This document shows, in pieces, positions 1-7,826 of a stretch of 64,000 nt of DNA (position 1 is the first letter of the stretch; each line of letters begins with the position of its first letter). The notes under the pieces are model-generated. The model made no database searches, was not told the origin of the DNA, and saw nothing but the letters and a program-made list of their open reading frames with translations. The DNA is from Candidatus Scalindua arabica (GTDB taxonomy: Bacteria; Planctomycetota; Brocadiia; Brocadiales; Scalinduaceae). Both the position numbers and the translations under genes were made by a program. The DNA lies in the NCBI GenBank assembly GCA_018263435.1, contig JAANXD010000076.1, forward strand, positions 20,123 to 84,122, read 5' to 3'.

Positions 1-2
1 TA

Positions 3-890
3 AACAAGAAAAAACGTGATGCATTAGGATTATCAAAACATCAAACCTTGCCTGAAGCATATGTATACACACCAATTGAAAAACTTACCACAGATGAAGT
101 ATGGACATATTTATTAAGTAATAAGTGCGCCTGGGGTGGAAACAATCGAGACTTAGCAGCTATTTATCAGAATGCAGATGATGGAGAATGTCCAATGGTA
201 GTTGATAAGTCAACACCTTCCTGTGGTAATAGTCGTTTCGGATGCTGGGTTTGCACTCTTGTCGAGAAAGATACAACCATGCAAAATCTAATTGATAGTG
301 GTGAAGAGTGGATGACTCCACTTTTTGAGTTTAGAGAGATGTTAAGTGAAACCCAAACCCCATCTAAAAAACCAACTTATAGAAACCATAAACGTCGTGA
401 TGGACAGGCTGGTATAGTGAAAGATGGTACCAGACTTTCTTATGGACCATATAAATTAAAGTGGAGAAAAACATTTCTAAGGAATTTGCTGTCTGCCCAA
501 AAACAGATCCAGGATGAGAAACCCGAGATTAGATTCTCAGCCATATCAATTGATGAGCTTGAAATAATTAGACAAATCTGGCGTAAAGAAGAACATGATT
601 GGCAGGATTCGGTGCCTGCAATCTATAAGGAAGTTTACGGTGAAGATTATCCAAGAACCACTGAAGATGGAGTTGTTTTTACTAATGACGATCATCAGTT
701 GCTCGAAAAACATTGTGAGAATGAAATGCAGTTAGATCTAATAGCAAGGTTAATTGATTTAGAGAGAAGCATGGAAGGTATGACACGTCGAGCCGGCATT
801 ATCAATAAGATTAACAGAATCTTTAACGAAGAATGGCGACCAGAGAAAGAAATTCAAGAAGAGTTGAAAATCCAGGAAATAAATAAATGA
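3..890 (+). CDS. dndC: DndC, DNA phosphorothioation sulfurtransferase (5' end outside window)
   Basis: C-terminal part of DndC, the PAPS-reductase-like protein of the Dnd system that activates the DNA backbone with ATP and passes sulfur from the cysteine desulfurase to DNA. The frame is open from the first bases, so the N-terminal PP-loop part lies upstream; the family is usually about 450-500 residues and about 296 are present. A cysteine cluster with the spacing C-x11-C-x6-C-x2-C (CPMVVDKSTPSC then GCWVC, positions about 189-258) is the expected 4Fe-4S ligand set. The stop overlaps the dndD start by 4 nt (ATGA), so the two are translationally coupled. Family assignment is strong from the motif and from dndD and dndE following. 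Confidence 0.93.
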   Translation, partial: NKKKRDALGLSKHQTLPEAYVYTPIEKLTTDEVWTYLLSNKCAWGGNNRDLAAIYQNADDGECPMVVDKSTPSCGNSRFGCWVCTLVEKDTTMQNLIDSGEEWMTPLFEFREMLSETQTPSKKPTYRNHKRRDGQAGIVKDGTRLSYGPYKLKWRKTFLRNLLSAQKQIQDEKPEIRFSAISIDELEIIRQIWRKEEHDWQDSVPAIYKEVYGEDYPRTTEDGVVFTNDDHQLLEKHCENEMQLDLIARLIDLERSMEGMTRRAGIINKINRIFNEEWRPEKEIQEELKIQEINK

Positions 891-2902
891 TTATAAATAA
901 AATTACAATAGACAACTATGGTGTTTTCTGTGGTCGTCACGAATTTGTGCTTCATTCAGATAAGCCGACTAAAAAACATAAACCAATTATCCTATTTGGC
1001 GGGATGAATGGTGCTGGTAAGACTACTTTGTTTAATGCAATTAAATTATGTCTATATGGGGATGAGATTCCTGGCCAAAGAATGAATGGAAACTATAAAG
1101 CTTTTTTAAAAGGCAAAATCCACCAGTCAAGAAATTTACTTATACAGCCAAATTATGCGTCTGTTGAAGTAGAGTTTCAATATTCCAAGAATGGAAGACT
1201 AAACACTTTTATAGTTGAAAGGCAATGGGAGGAAAACCAGGGTAAAATCATAGAGAATCTTAATGTAAAGCAAGACGGTGAGAACCTGGATGAGGTTGAG
1301 AAAGAGAGCTGGCAGGAGTTTATAAAAGAACTTATTCCAGTAGGCCTATCTCAACTCTTCTTCTTCGACGGTGAGAAAATCCAGAAGATGATGTCTGACG
1401 ATAGTAACGAAGAGTTCAAAAAGTCAATTAAGGCCATGTTGGGACTGGATCTAGTGGAAAGATTAAAGGCTGACTTGAAAATATACAGGACTAAATATTT
1501 GAAAGAAAAGTCCTCAAAACCACTGGAACTGGAACTGGAAGAGTTAGAAAGCAAATTAAGTCTAATAAAGGCAAATAAGAGAAAATTAGAGGATCAAAAA
1601 TCAACGTTAACTAACAATGTAAAAAAAACAGAAAACATAATAATGGATTATAACGACAAGATTGCCAGCCAGGGTGGCAATTACCTGGAAAACAGAGAAG
1701 CCTTGATTTCTAAGAAGTCATCTCTTGAAAACGAGATTGAGATAGTAAAAGAAAACCTCAGAGAACTATGTTCCGGCTTATTACCTGTATCACTAGCGCC
1801 ATCGCTTGCGAAGAGATTAAGAGAACAAATAATAAAGGAAAGTGAATTTGAAGATAATAAAATAGCATCAAAACTATTATCCAAGAAAAGTCGTATGTTC
1901 TTAAAGAAAATAAATAGTAAAGGCTTTTTGGATGACGTACTGGATCTAAAGAGTGGAGATTTAAAGAAGATAAGAAAACACTTTGAAGAAGAAGTTAAAA
2001 CCCATTTTGATGAGAAAGGCAATCAGGACAAGACTAAAATACTACACGGTTTGTCTCAACAGCAAGCCTCAATTACTTCTCACAATATTGATAGTGCATT
2101 AAATGATGTTCCAAATAAAATTAAGGATTTAACCAAGGAATACGAAAGAAAGTTTCGCAAATTACAAAAAATTCAGGTTGACTTGCAGCGAGTACCTGAT
2201 GAGGAATTGCTGAGACCAATGCACGAGAAACTCAATGAGTTATATAAAGAGTCGGGTGGTTTGGAAAGTGAGATGAAAGGTCTTGATGAGAAGCTGGGCC
2301 AACTTATTAATGATCAAAATGAGATTGAAAGAAAAATAGAACAAGTAGATTCTAAACTGGAAGAAAACAGTAAAACCGATAAGAAGCTTATGCTCGTTAA
2401 GAAGACAGAAAAGGTGATTGATTCTTATTATATGGAGCTTGCCAAACTAAAAAGTCTTAACCTGACAAATGAGTTTACAAATATCTTTAACAACCTTCAT
2501 AGAAAAAAAGATATGATTCATAGGATCGAAATTAATCAAGAGACTTTTGATGTCAGTTTATACGATATAAATAATAAAGTTATTGATAAAAATAAGCTAT
2601 CTTCAGGAGAGATGGAGATTTTTGCAATGTCAATGGTTTGGGGTTTGGCAAAGATTTCAGGGCAAAACCTTCCTTTTATTATCGATACACCTCTCGGGCG
2701 TTTAGACTCACACCACAGGGACAATATTCTGAAAATCTTCTTCCCTAATGCTTCACATCAAATGTTGATCTTCTCTACTGATACGGAAGTCGATAGGAAA
2801 AACTTCGACACCCTTAAACCCTTTATTTCTACCGCATATCATCTGGAACACAGTGACAGCGATAAAAGTACCAGGGCCAAGAAAGGATATTTCTGGAACT
2901 AG
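887..2902 (+). CDS. dndD: DndD, SMC/Rad50-like ATPase of DNA phosphorothioation
   Basis: DndD is the ABC/SMC-type ATPase of the Dnd modification complex, thought to open or nick DNA for DndC. Walker A GGMNGAGKTT is at residues 38-47. A long charged coiled coil covers about residues 190-530, with a CxxC-free hinge region. The ABC signature LSSGEMEIFA is near residue 571, and the Walker B stretch LPFIIDTPLGRLD is near 594-606. Length 671 aa is normal for the family. It starts inside the dndC stop and dndE follows after 5 nt, so it is one operon. No defect is visible. Confidence 0.95.
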   Translation: MIINKITIDNYGVFCGRHEFVLHSDKPTKKHKPIILFGGMNGAGKTTLFNAIKLCLYGDEIPGQRMNGNYKAFLKGKIHQSRNLLIQPNYASVEVEFQYSKNGRLNTFIVERQWEENQGKIIENLNVKQDGENLDEVEKESWQEFIKELIPVGLSQLFFFDGEKIQKMMSDDSNEEFKKSIKAMLGLDLVERLKADLKIYRTKYLKEKSSKPLELELEELESKLSLIKANKRKLEDQKSTLTNNVKKTENIIMDYNDKIASQGGNYLENREALISKKSSLENEIEIVKENLRELCSGLLPVSLAPSLAKRLREQIIKESEFEDNKIASKLLSKKSRMFLKKINSKGFLDDVLDLKSGDLKKIRKHFEEEVKTHFDEKGNQDKTKILHGLSQQQASITSHNIDSALNDVPNKIKDLTKEYERKFRKLQKIQVDLQRVPDEELLRPMHEKLNELYKESGGLESEMKGLDEKLGQLINDQNEIERKIEQVDSKLEENSKTDKKLMLVKKTEKVIDSYYMELAKLKSLNLTNEFTNIFNNLHRKKDMIHRIEINQETFDVSLYDINNKVIDKNKLSSGEMEIFAMSMVWGLAKISGQNLPFIIDTPLGRLDSHHRDNILKIFFPNASHQMLIFSTDTEVDRKNFDTLKPFISTAYHLEHSDSDKSTRAKKGYFWN

Positions 2903-2907
2903 GTAAT

Positions 2908-3273
2908 ATGGAATTTAAACGTATAAAACTATCTCCGGAATCAACTAACAAGCTAAGGACGTTTAAGGCAAGAACTGGTTTGACGCCTAACATATCCTGC
3001 AGGTTAGCCCTGGCTTTATCAATTAATGAACAAAACAAGCTATCATTAGAGCTATATAGTGATGATACTGGTCAGGAAATAAACTGTTATACATTTCTGG
3101 GAGATCAAGAACTGATGCTTCTATCCCTTTATACTCAATGGTGCTATGAGAACAATGTAGCAAAGAAAAACTATTACGAGTATCTGCTTGCCCACATTAA
3201 CCGGGGAGTAGAAATGTTAACAAATCGAGTAAAAGGGCTTGATGGCCTTCTTGAGCTTCTAAAGAATAATTAA
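2908..3273 (+). CDS. dndE: DndE, DNA sulfur modification protein
   Basis: A 121-aa basic protein starting MEFKRIKLSPES and matching the DndE family in length and position. DndE is reported to bind nicked dsDNA through surface lysines and to be essential for phosphorothioation together with DndC and DndD. The segment RTGLTPNISCRLAL (about residues 22-35) and the C-terminal HINRGVEML helix fit the family. It lies 5 nt after dndD and 6 nt before the dndA remnant, clearly in the same transcript. Confidence 0.92.
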   Translation: MEFKRIKLSPESTNKLRTFKARTGLTPNISCRLALALSINEQNKLSLELYSDDTGQEINCYTFLGDQELMLLSLYTQWCYENNVAKKNYYEYLLAHINRGVEMLTNRVKGLDGLLELLKNN

Positions 3274-3279
3274 TCTGCC

Positions 3280-3942
3280 ATGGCCAAACCTATATACCTT
3301 GACCATAATGCTACAACTCCTTTAGACAAGAGAGTCCTAGAAAAGATGATCCCATATTTTTCTGAAGTCTATGGGAATGCCTCAAGCATTGACCATCTTC
3401 ATGGTCATCACGCCAAACAAGCTGTCCAAAAAGCACGTGAAGATATTGCGAAGATCCTGGGATGTCGAAAGAATAGTGAAATCATAATTACGAGTGGAGC
3501 CACGGAATCCAACAACCTGGCTTTGATTGGTACATTTCGTAAATATAAAGGAAAAGGTAGACATATTATTTCGTCTGCCATAGAACATCCATGTGTACTT
3601 GACACCCTGGAGTTTCTAAAAGCAGAAGGGGCAGAAGTTACATTGTTACCGGTAGACAAATATGGATTTATCAGTATTAATGATCTAGAGGATTCTATTA
3701 GAGATGATACAATTCTGATTTCAGTAATGTTTGCGAATAATGAGATCGGGATTATAGAACCAATTAAGGAAATCGGGCAAATTGCAAAATCACGAAATAT
3801 ATTATTCCGTACGGATGCCGCTCAAGCAGTCGGCCATGAGAGAGAAATGAGAACAGGCACACTAAACATTCCTGCAACTGTAGGTTTTGGCAAGTCTGCG
3901 GAAGTAACAAGAAAACAAATGGAAACTCAAAATATAAATTAA
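3280..3942 (+). pseudogene. dndA: dndA/iscS-type cysteine desulfurase, internally deleted and truncated
   Basis: The first about 187 residues are a good class-V aminotransferase / cysteine desulfurase: YLDHNATTPLD, the PLP-ring His in AIEHPCV, MFANNEIGI and FRTDAAQAVGH. After VGH the frame jumps straight to EREMRTGTLN...VGFGKS, which in the family lies about 70 residues further on after a GGGHE motif. The segment that carries the PLP Schiff-base lysine (SxHKxYGPKG) is therefore absent. The protein also stops 20-odd residues later, so the C-terminal domain with the catalytic cysteine is missing. Total 220 aa against about 380. The shared GHE at both sides suggests deletion at a short homology. 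It cannot supply sulfur to DndC; another IscS must do so if the system is active. Confidence 0.88.
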
Positions 3943-4910
3943 GTATTTAATAAAACATTTTTACGGTGCCACTTTAAATTTTCTCTATCAGGCCAATATT
4001 GTTGATCCATTAGTAACATCATTCTTTTACCTTTATATTTAATAATGCCATAATCACTCTCTGAATTTTCTGTAAAACAATTAGAAACGATAACCTTGTA
4101 TTCAGCATCAATGCTTATCAATCCTCGATCAAAAGCTCTATGTAGATTAGGGCATAATGAAATCCCATTTTTGATTGTATCGTCATGAGAAACACTAAAA
4201 GGAACAATGTGGCAGGCATCAATCATTGATATGTTTGCTAAAGCAGAGATGTTCAACTCTGAAATACAACACGTATAACTATAAATTCGAGGAACAACTT
4301 TTTTAAAAATATCACTTCTAATAAATATGTCTTCATCATCTAGATTTTCAAATTCCTGTTTATATCGTATAGCAGATTCTTTAAGAATTTTATTTTCTAT
4401 AGATTCGATATATCTCTTATAACCCTTTCCATAATTACTTATGAAATTAATTTTTGTTTCCGGGAAATAAGTATTTAATATTACAAATCTTAAAATATTT
4501 CTAGAATCTTCATTAGCTAGCAATTCAAACAAATCTTCATTAATTTCTGCATAATCGACTACTTGATTCAAATTTTTAAACCCTCTCATAGCGGAAGATA
4601 TATTAAGAGCATTTTCGAAGCCGACTTTTGGTTTTAGAGTCCAAAACTTATCACTTCTTAGATGATAGAATGGGAGAGCAAAACTAATATTATGGTTTGT
4701 TTTAACTAATAAGCTCCAATTTTTCTTAAAACTGGCTACAATTTCTGATGTAATGAAGACTTTATTTGAAAAAATATTTTTGTTTTCGATATTTTCAATA
4801 ATTGTCAAGAGCAAAATAGGTTTATGAGGGGCAATACCAAGTGATCTATCTACTCTTAAATTCTGAAATCTTTTAATAAACGTTTGTAGATTGTGATCCA
4901 ATGTATTCAC
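3939..4910 (-). CDS. HNH endonuclease with N-terminal sulfur-binding-type domain
   Basis: A 323-aa HNH nuclease (COG3440-like). The C-terminal HNH core is DACHIVPF (His about 234), NGISLCPNLH (Asn 248 to His 257) and AFDRG. The N-terminus FQNLRV...APHKPILLL followed later by PFYHLRSDKFW resembles the pattern F..LR..aPHKPLLLL ... PFW.L..D..W of phosphorothioated-DNA-binding restriction enzymes (ScoMcrA/SprMcrA SBD-HNH). It is convergent with the dnd operon and overlaps the dndA remnant by 4 nt. Role inferred: restriction tied to DNA sulfur. Whether it cuts modified or unmodified DNA cannot be read from the sequence. Generic COG3440 nucleases share the HKPxLLL motif, so the sulfur specificity is less certain than the HNH assignment. 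Confidence 0.8.
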   Translation of the reverse strand: MNTLDHNLQTFIKRFQNLRVDRSLGIAPHKPILLLTIIENIENKNIFSNKVFITSEIVASFKKNWSLLVKTNHNISFALPFYHLRSDKFWTLKPKVGFENALNISSAMRGFKNLNQVVDYAEINEDLFELLANEDSRNILRFVILNTYFPETKINFISNYGKGYKRYIESIENKILKESAIRYKQEFENLDDEDIFIRSDIFKKVVPRIYSYTCCISELNISALANISMIDACHIVPFSVSHDDTIKNGISLCPNLHRAFDRGLISIDAEYKVIVSNCFTENSESDYGIIKYKGKRMMLLMDQQYWPDRENLKWHRKNVLLNT

Positions 4911-5055
4911 GAAACCAGGTTTACTATATTAACTGTTGTTGATACTGTAAAAACAAAGTGATGGAGCCGTTAAAAACTTCAGAATCTCTTCTGAAAATCT
5001 GGCGAATCAGTATCACAAGCCTCGTAAGAAAAGTCATACAGGCCATAATTTTTAT

Positions 5056-5376
5056 TTAATCCCAACATTTCCCTTTTTCAGGAATCACATACCTTATTCC
5101 ACCTCTTGGATCTGGAACATCATTGTGATAACGAGGAATTACATGAAAATGAAGTTGTTCTATGGTTTGTCCAGCAGCCTCTCCATCATTAATTCCGATA
5201 TTAAATCCATCAGGTTTTGATTCAAGGGTTTTTTCTAGATATTGAACTGTCCAATCAATCAACTCAATCAAATCAAATTTCTCTTGCTTTGTTAATTCAG
5301 AGAATCTGGTAACTGGACGTTTTGCAATGATAAGTATATGTCCTGGAGAAACAGGGTATTTGTCATAGACAACCAA
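5056..5376 (-). CDS. HIT-family nucleotide hydrolase
   Basis: Histidine-triad protein; the active site is QLHFHVIPRY, preceded by NDGEAAGQT, and the C-terminus DPRGGIRYVIPEKGK matches the small bacterial HIT group that cleaves nucleoside phosphoramidates or dinucleoside polyphosphates. The start is uncertain. The TTG at 5376 gives 106 aa, but family-like sequence (FGRIEPDQIIKEDDLFL) continues upstream to about 5440 without any ATG, GTG or TTG before an in-frame TGA. A shine-dalgarno-like AAAGGAG lies at about 5445, so translation may start at a rare codon or the true N-terminus may have been lost. Monocistronic; about 145 bp separate it from the HNH gene. Confidence 0.8.
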   Translation of the reverse strand: MVVYDKYPVSPGHILIIAKRPVTRFSELTKQEKFDLIELIDWTVQYLEKTLESKPDGFNIGINDGEAAGQTIEQLHFHVIPRYHNDVPDPRGGIRYVIPEKGKCWD

Positions 5377-5589
5377 AAAAAGGTCGTCTTCTTTAATAAT
5401 TTGATCCGGTTCTATTCTTCCAAATGTTTTAATTTTCTTCTTATACTCCTTTAATCATCATCAATCAACAATTATTACAGGATTGCAAGGTGTACGGGCG
5501 ACATGCCCACAATTGCAAATGTATGTGAAAAAGCTTACTCGCATAAACAAGTAAAACTATCTTTTTGTAGATATTAAGAATGTGGTAAA

Positions 5590-5690
5590 AGTGATAGATT
5601 TAACCACGAAAGACACGAAAAATCACGAAAAAAACAGAAAAGGCGGGTTTCACACAAAGCCGCTAAGATCGCAGAGAAAGATTAAAAGTA
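5590..5690. repeat. interspersed intergenic repeat (ACCACGAAAGACACG / GGGTTTCACACAAAG type)
   Basis: AT-rich spacer 5460-5800 holds no convincing gene. It contains a TTTAACCACGAAAGACACGA block followed by GCGGGTTTCACACAAAG and CGCAGAGAAAG. Related blocks recur at about 52115-52160, 52815-52890 and 60110-60190, and inverted at about 61868-61900 and 63285-63325. A 61-codon open frame across it is just repeat sequence. Confidence 0.7.
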
Positions 5691-5814
5691 TGGGTAAAAA
5701 ACGAAAGGCAAAAGAAGAAAAGAGGTATTTAACCTTGATAATATTTTACAGTAGACTTATTCAATAATATATAATATATTTTAATTCGGTTAATTATTAG
5801 AAAGGAGGCTTACA

Positions 5815-6006
5815 ATGCATTCACTCAAATATGTCCATTGGCAAGATAGTGAGTTTTTTTTAGGTCACTTTGTTGATTATCCCGATTATTTAACTCAAGG
5901 CAAATCTTTAGAAGAATTAAAAAAAAATCTCGAAAGTTTGTATAATGATCTGATCAGCAAAGAAATACCTTACATAAAAAAGGTTGATGAACTCAAAATA
6001 GCTTAA
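5815..6006 (+). CDS. hicB: HicB-family mini antitoxin
   Basis: A 63-aa protein with the HicB partial RNase-H-like fold pattern: EFFLGHFVDYPDYLTQGKSLEELKKNLESL. It lacks the C-terminal DNA-binding extension of longer HicB proteins. It has a strong ribosome binding site (AAAGGAGG, 8 nt before ATG). The stop overlaps the start of the hicA gene by one base. It probably neutralises that toxin and may repress the operon indirectly. Confidence 0.82.
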   Translation: MHSLKYVHWQDSEFFLGHFVDYPDYLTQGKSLEELKKNLESLYNDLISKEIPYIKKVDELKIA

Positions 6007-6185
6007 TGAAGAGAAAAGACCTAATCAAAACTATTGAAGGTCTTGGTTGTCATTTGGTAAGGCATGGTGGTAAACATGATTGGTATACAAATTCCAAAAC
6101 AAAGACTTCTCAACCAGTGCCCAGGCACAAAGAAATCAATGAAAACTTGGCTAAGCATATAATAAAAAAGCTTAGTAATTCATGA
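6006..6185 (+). CDS. hicA: HicA-family mRNA interferase toxin
   Basis: A 59-aa protein starting MKRKDLIKTIEGLGCHLVR, with the HicA double-stranded-RNA-binding-like fold and the active histidine in HGGKHDWY (residue 24). The later PVPRHKEINENLAKHIIKKL matches the HicA C-terminal helix. The start ATG overlaps the hicB TAA (TAATG), the classic antitoxin-first arrangement. The length is that of complete HicA proteins, so the pair looks intact. Confidence 0.85.
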   Translation: MKRKDLIKTIEGLGCHLVRHGGKHDWYTNSKTKTSQPVPRHKEINENLAKHIIKKLSNS

Positions 6186-6190
6186 AAACT

Positions 6191-6630
6191 TTATAATATA
6201 CATAATTTCACTTGCCGAAAACCTCTTTTTTTGCCTTCCATAGACTCAACCTTCTTCTGTAATGCCTTGTGAGTTAAAGTCATTTCTCTGAGTTTAGTGT
6301 AAATGTCCTCATGATCTGGATATTGGCATGGACGGCTCTTGGATAGCATGGCTACACCCTGTTCAGTAAAAGCATATGGGGGGTAGCGTAATCCCATTTT
6401 ATCAGTAGAATTGGAGGTGACAAATTGGCATCTCCAAATTCCTAACTCTTCTTTTGATAGCTAAACATGAAATCCTCTGGAAAACGATCTATATTTCTTC
6501 TTACCGCTTGGTTCAATACCCTTGTTTCAACTCCATAAAGACTGGCCAAATCTCTATCAATCATTACTTTATGTCCTCTAATCATAAAAATCTTTTGCTC
6601 GACAATTTCAATTGGAATTATTTGTTTCTT
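6191..6630 (-). pseudogene. ORF6N-domain (phage-type) protein, frameshifted
   Basis: Read on the minus strand, 6625 down to about 6440 gives a typical ORF6N N-terminus: [39 protein letters not shown] and [15 protein letters not shown] stop and a frame shift follow, then LRYPPYAFTEQGVAMLS in another frame, a second shift through RAVHANIQIMRTF, and finally KLREM...KALQKKVESMEGK. No normal start codon is seen at the 5' end. ORF6N/KilA-N proteins are common on phages and mobile elements; this one is dead. Confidence 0.85.
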
Positions 6631-6633
6631 TTA

Positions 6634-6806
6634 TTTTGATCATTTGGTATTGCCCGTCCGAACGGATTCATCCGGGCGGGTGATTTATTTGGGATTTGCC
6701 ATTTGGGCCCACCCTGGTGCGGTCTGGGCCAGGGACTTGAGATTTATAAAATCTATTTATTGGTGGTTATTATAAAAAAGTGGGGTTGTTTTGCAAGACA
6801 AAAGAC
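6634..6806. repeat. interspersed repeat with embedded GC-rich palindrome; rest of the spacer 6640-7074
   Basis: The 435-bp spacer before the methyltransferase has no gene. Its first part (TGATTTATTTGGGATTTGC ... TTATTATAAAAAAGTGGGG, then TTGTTTTGCAAGACAAAAGAC) is shared with 51992-52110, and its end is present inverted at 61903-61945 and 63321-63360. The copy here carries an extra GC-rich palindrome at 6653-6680 (CCCGTCCGAACGG / CCGGGCGGG). The last 200 bp shows nothing I recognise beyond the RBS of the next gene. Confidence 0.75.
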
Positions 6807-7074
6807 ATTGGACACGAATTTCACAGATTGACACTAAAAGAGAAAAACGAAGGAGAGTTATGAAGTGCTTAAGATATTTCTGTTTTTTTTGTTAACTATC
6901 CAAACGGTCGGGGGCTATAATACCTGAAAGTTTCAAGTGGAAAGTGCCTGAAGTTAAAAATTAAACACCTTTATAATTTGCTATCATTTGTTACATAAAC
7001 ATGACCAACCTCTCTTTCAAGAGGATTCCAATTCTGATATTTTTTCAGGTAATTTTATTTAAAGGAAGCATCGT

Positions 7075-7650
7075 GTGAATTTGATCCAATTCCTAAAACA
7101 GTTTGTTTTACATACAACTAAGACGGGGGCAGTTGCGCCTAGTTCCAAAGGTCTTGCAGATTTAATCACAGATACTGCCGGTTTACATAGCGCCTCTGCT
7201 GTAATACAGTTTGGAACGGGGACAGGTGTTTTTACAGAGAAAATCATTCAAAAGATTCCTGATGAGACCAGATTTTTTGCATTAGAGATTAATCCTGATT
7301 TTGTTAAGGCTACCAGAAAAAGATGTCCGGTAGCAGTAGTTTATCATGATTCCGCAGCAAATGCGAAAAAGTACCTTGGCGAACTTGGTATCAGCGAGTG
7401 TGATTGTATAATATGCGGCCTTCCCTGGGCTGCATTCAGTGAGGAATTACAAAATGAGTTACTCGATACGATTATTGATATTCTGAGGCCGGGAGGAAAG
7501 TTCCTGACCTTTGCCTATCTGCAGGGTTTGCTTATGCCTGCCGGTATGAGATTTAAGAAAAAATTATCCACAAGATTTAACAGTGTGACAAAAACAAAAA
7601 CCGTATGGTTAAATTTCCCGCCGGCATTCGTTTACTGTGCAGAAAAGTAA
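7075..7650 (+). CDS. SAM-dependent methyltransferase (phospholipid N-methyltransferase / KsgA-like fold)
   Basis: A 191-aa class I methyltransferase. Motif I VIQFGTGTGVFTEKI is at about residues 43-57 and the acidic loop FFALEINPDF at about 67-76. CIICGLPWAAFS takes the place of the NPPY-type motif and RPGGKFLTFAY follows. The pattern resembles COG3963 phospholipid N-methyltransferases, which methylate phosphatidylethanolamine; an rRNA adenine-methylase-like role is less likely. It starts at GTG with AAAGGAAG upstream. It stands alone between repeats and clpC. Confidence 0.75.
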   Translation: MNLIQFLKQFVLHTTKTGAVAPSSKGLADLITDTAGLHSASAVIQFGTGTGVFTEKIIQKIPDETRFFALEINPDFVKATRKRCPVAVVYHDSAANAKKYLGELGISECDCIICGLPWAAFSEELQNELLDTIIDILRPGGKFLTFAYLQGLLMPAGMRFKKKLSTRFNSVTKTKTVWLNFPPAFVYCAEK

Positions 7651-7826
7651 AAAATAACTAAATACAACACATCGTATTGTGGTATTGATTTAAGAAACAG
7701 TTGTGTGTAAAATATTTTAAAGATATAGAATACACTTATTACTTGAATTCAAGCATTTTGCTATATTAATTGAGAACCAAATATTTAATACAATTCGATA
7801 ACGCTTTATCGATGAGGGGGTATTGA

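Noticed and set aside
5582-5767. 61-codon open frame
   Set aside because: Consists of interspersed repeat sequence (ACCACGAAAGACACG and CACACAAAG units) with no family-like protein.
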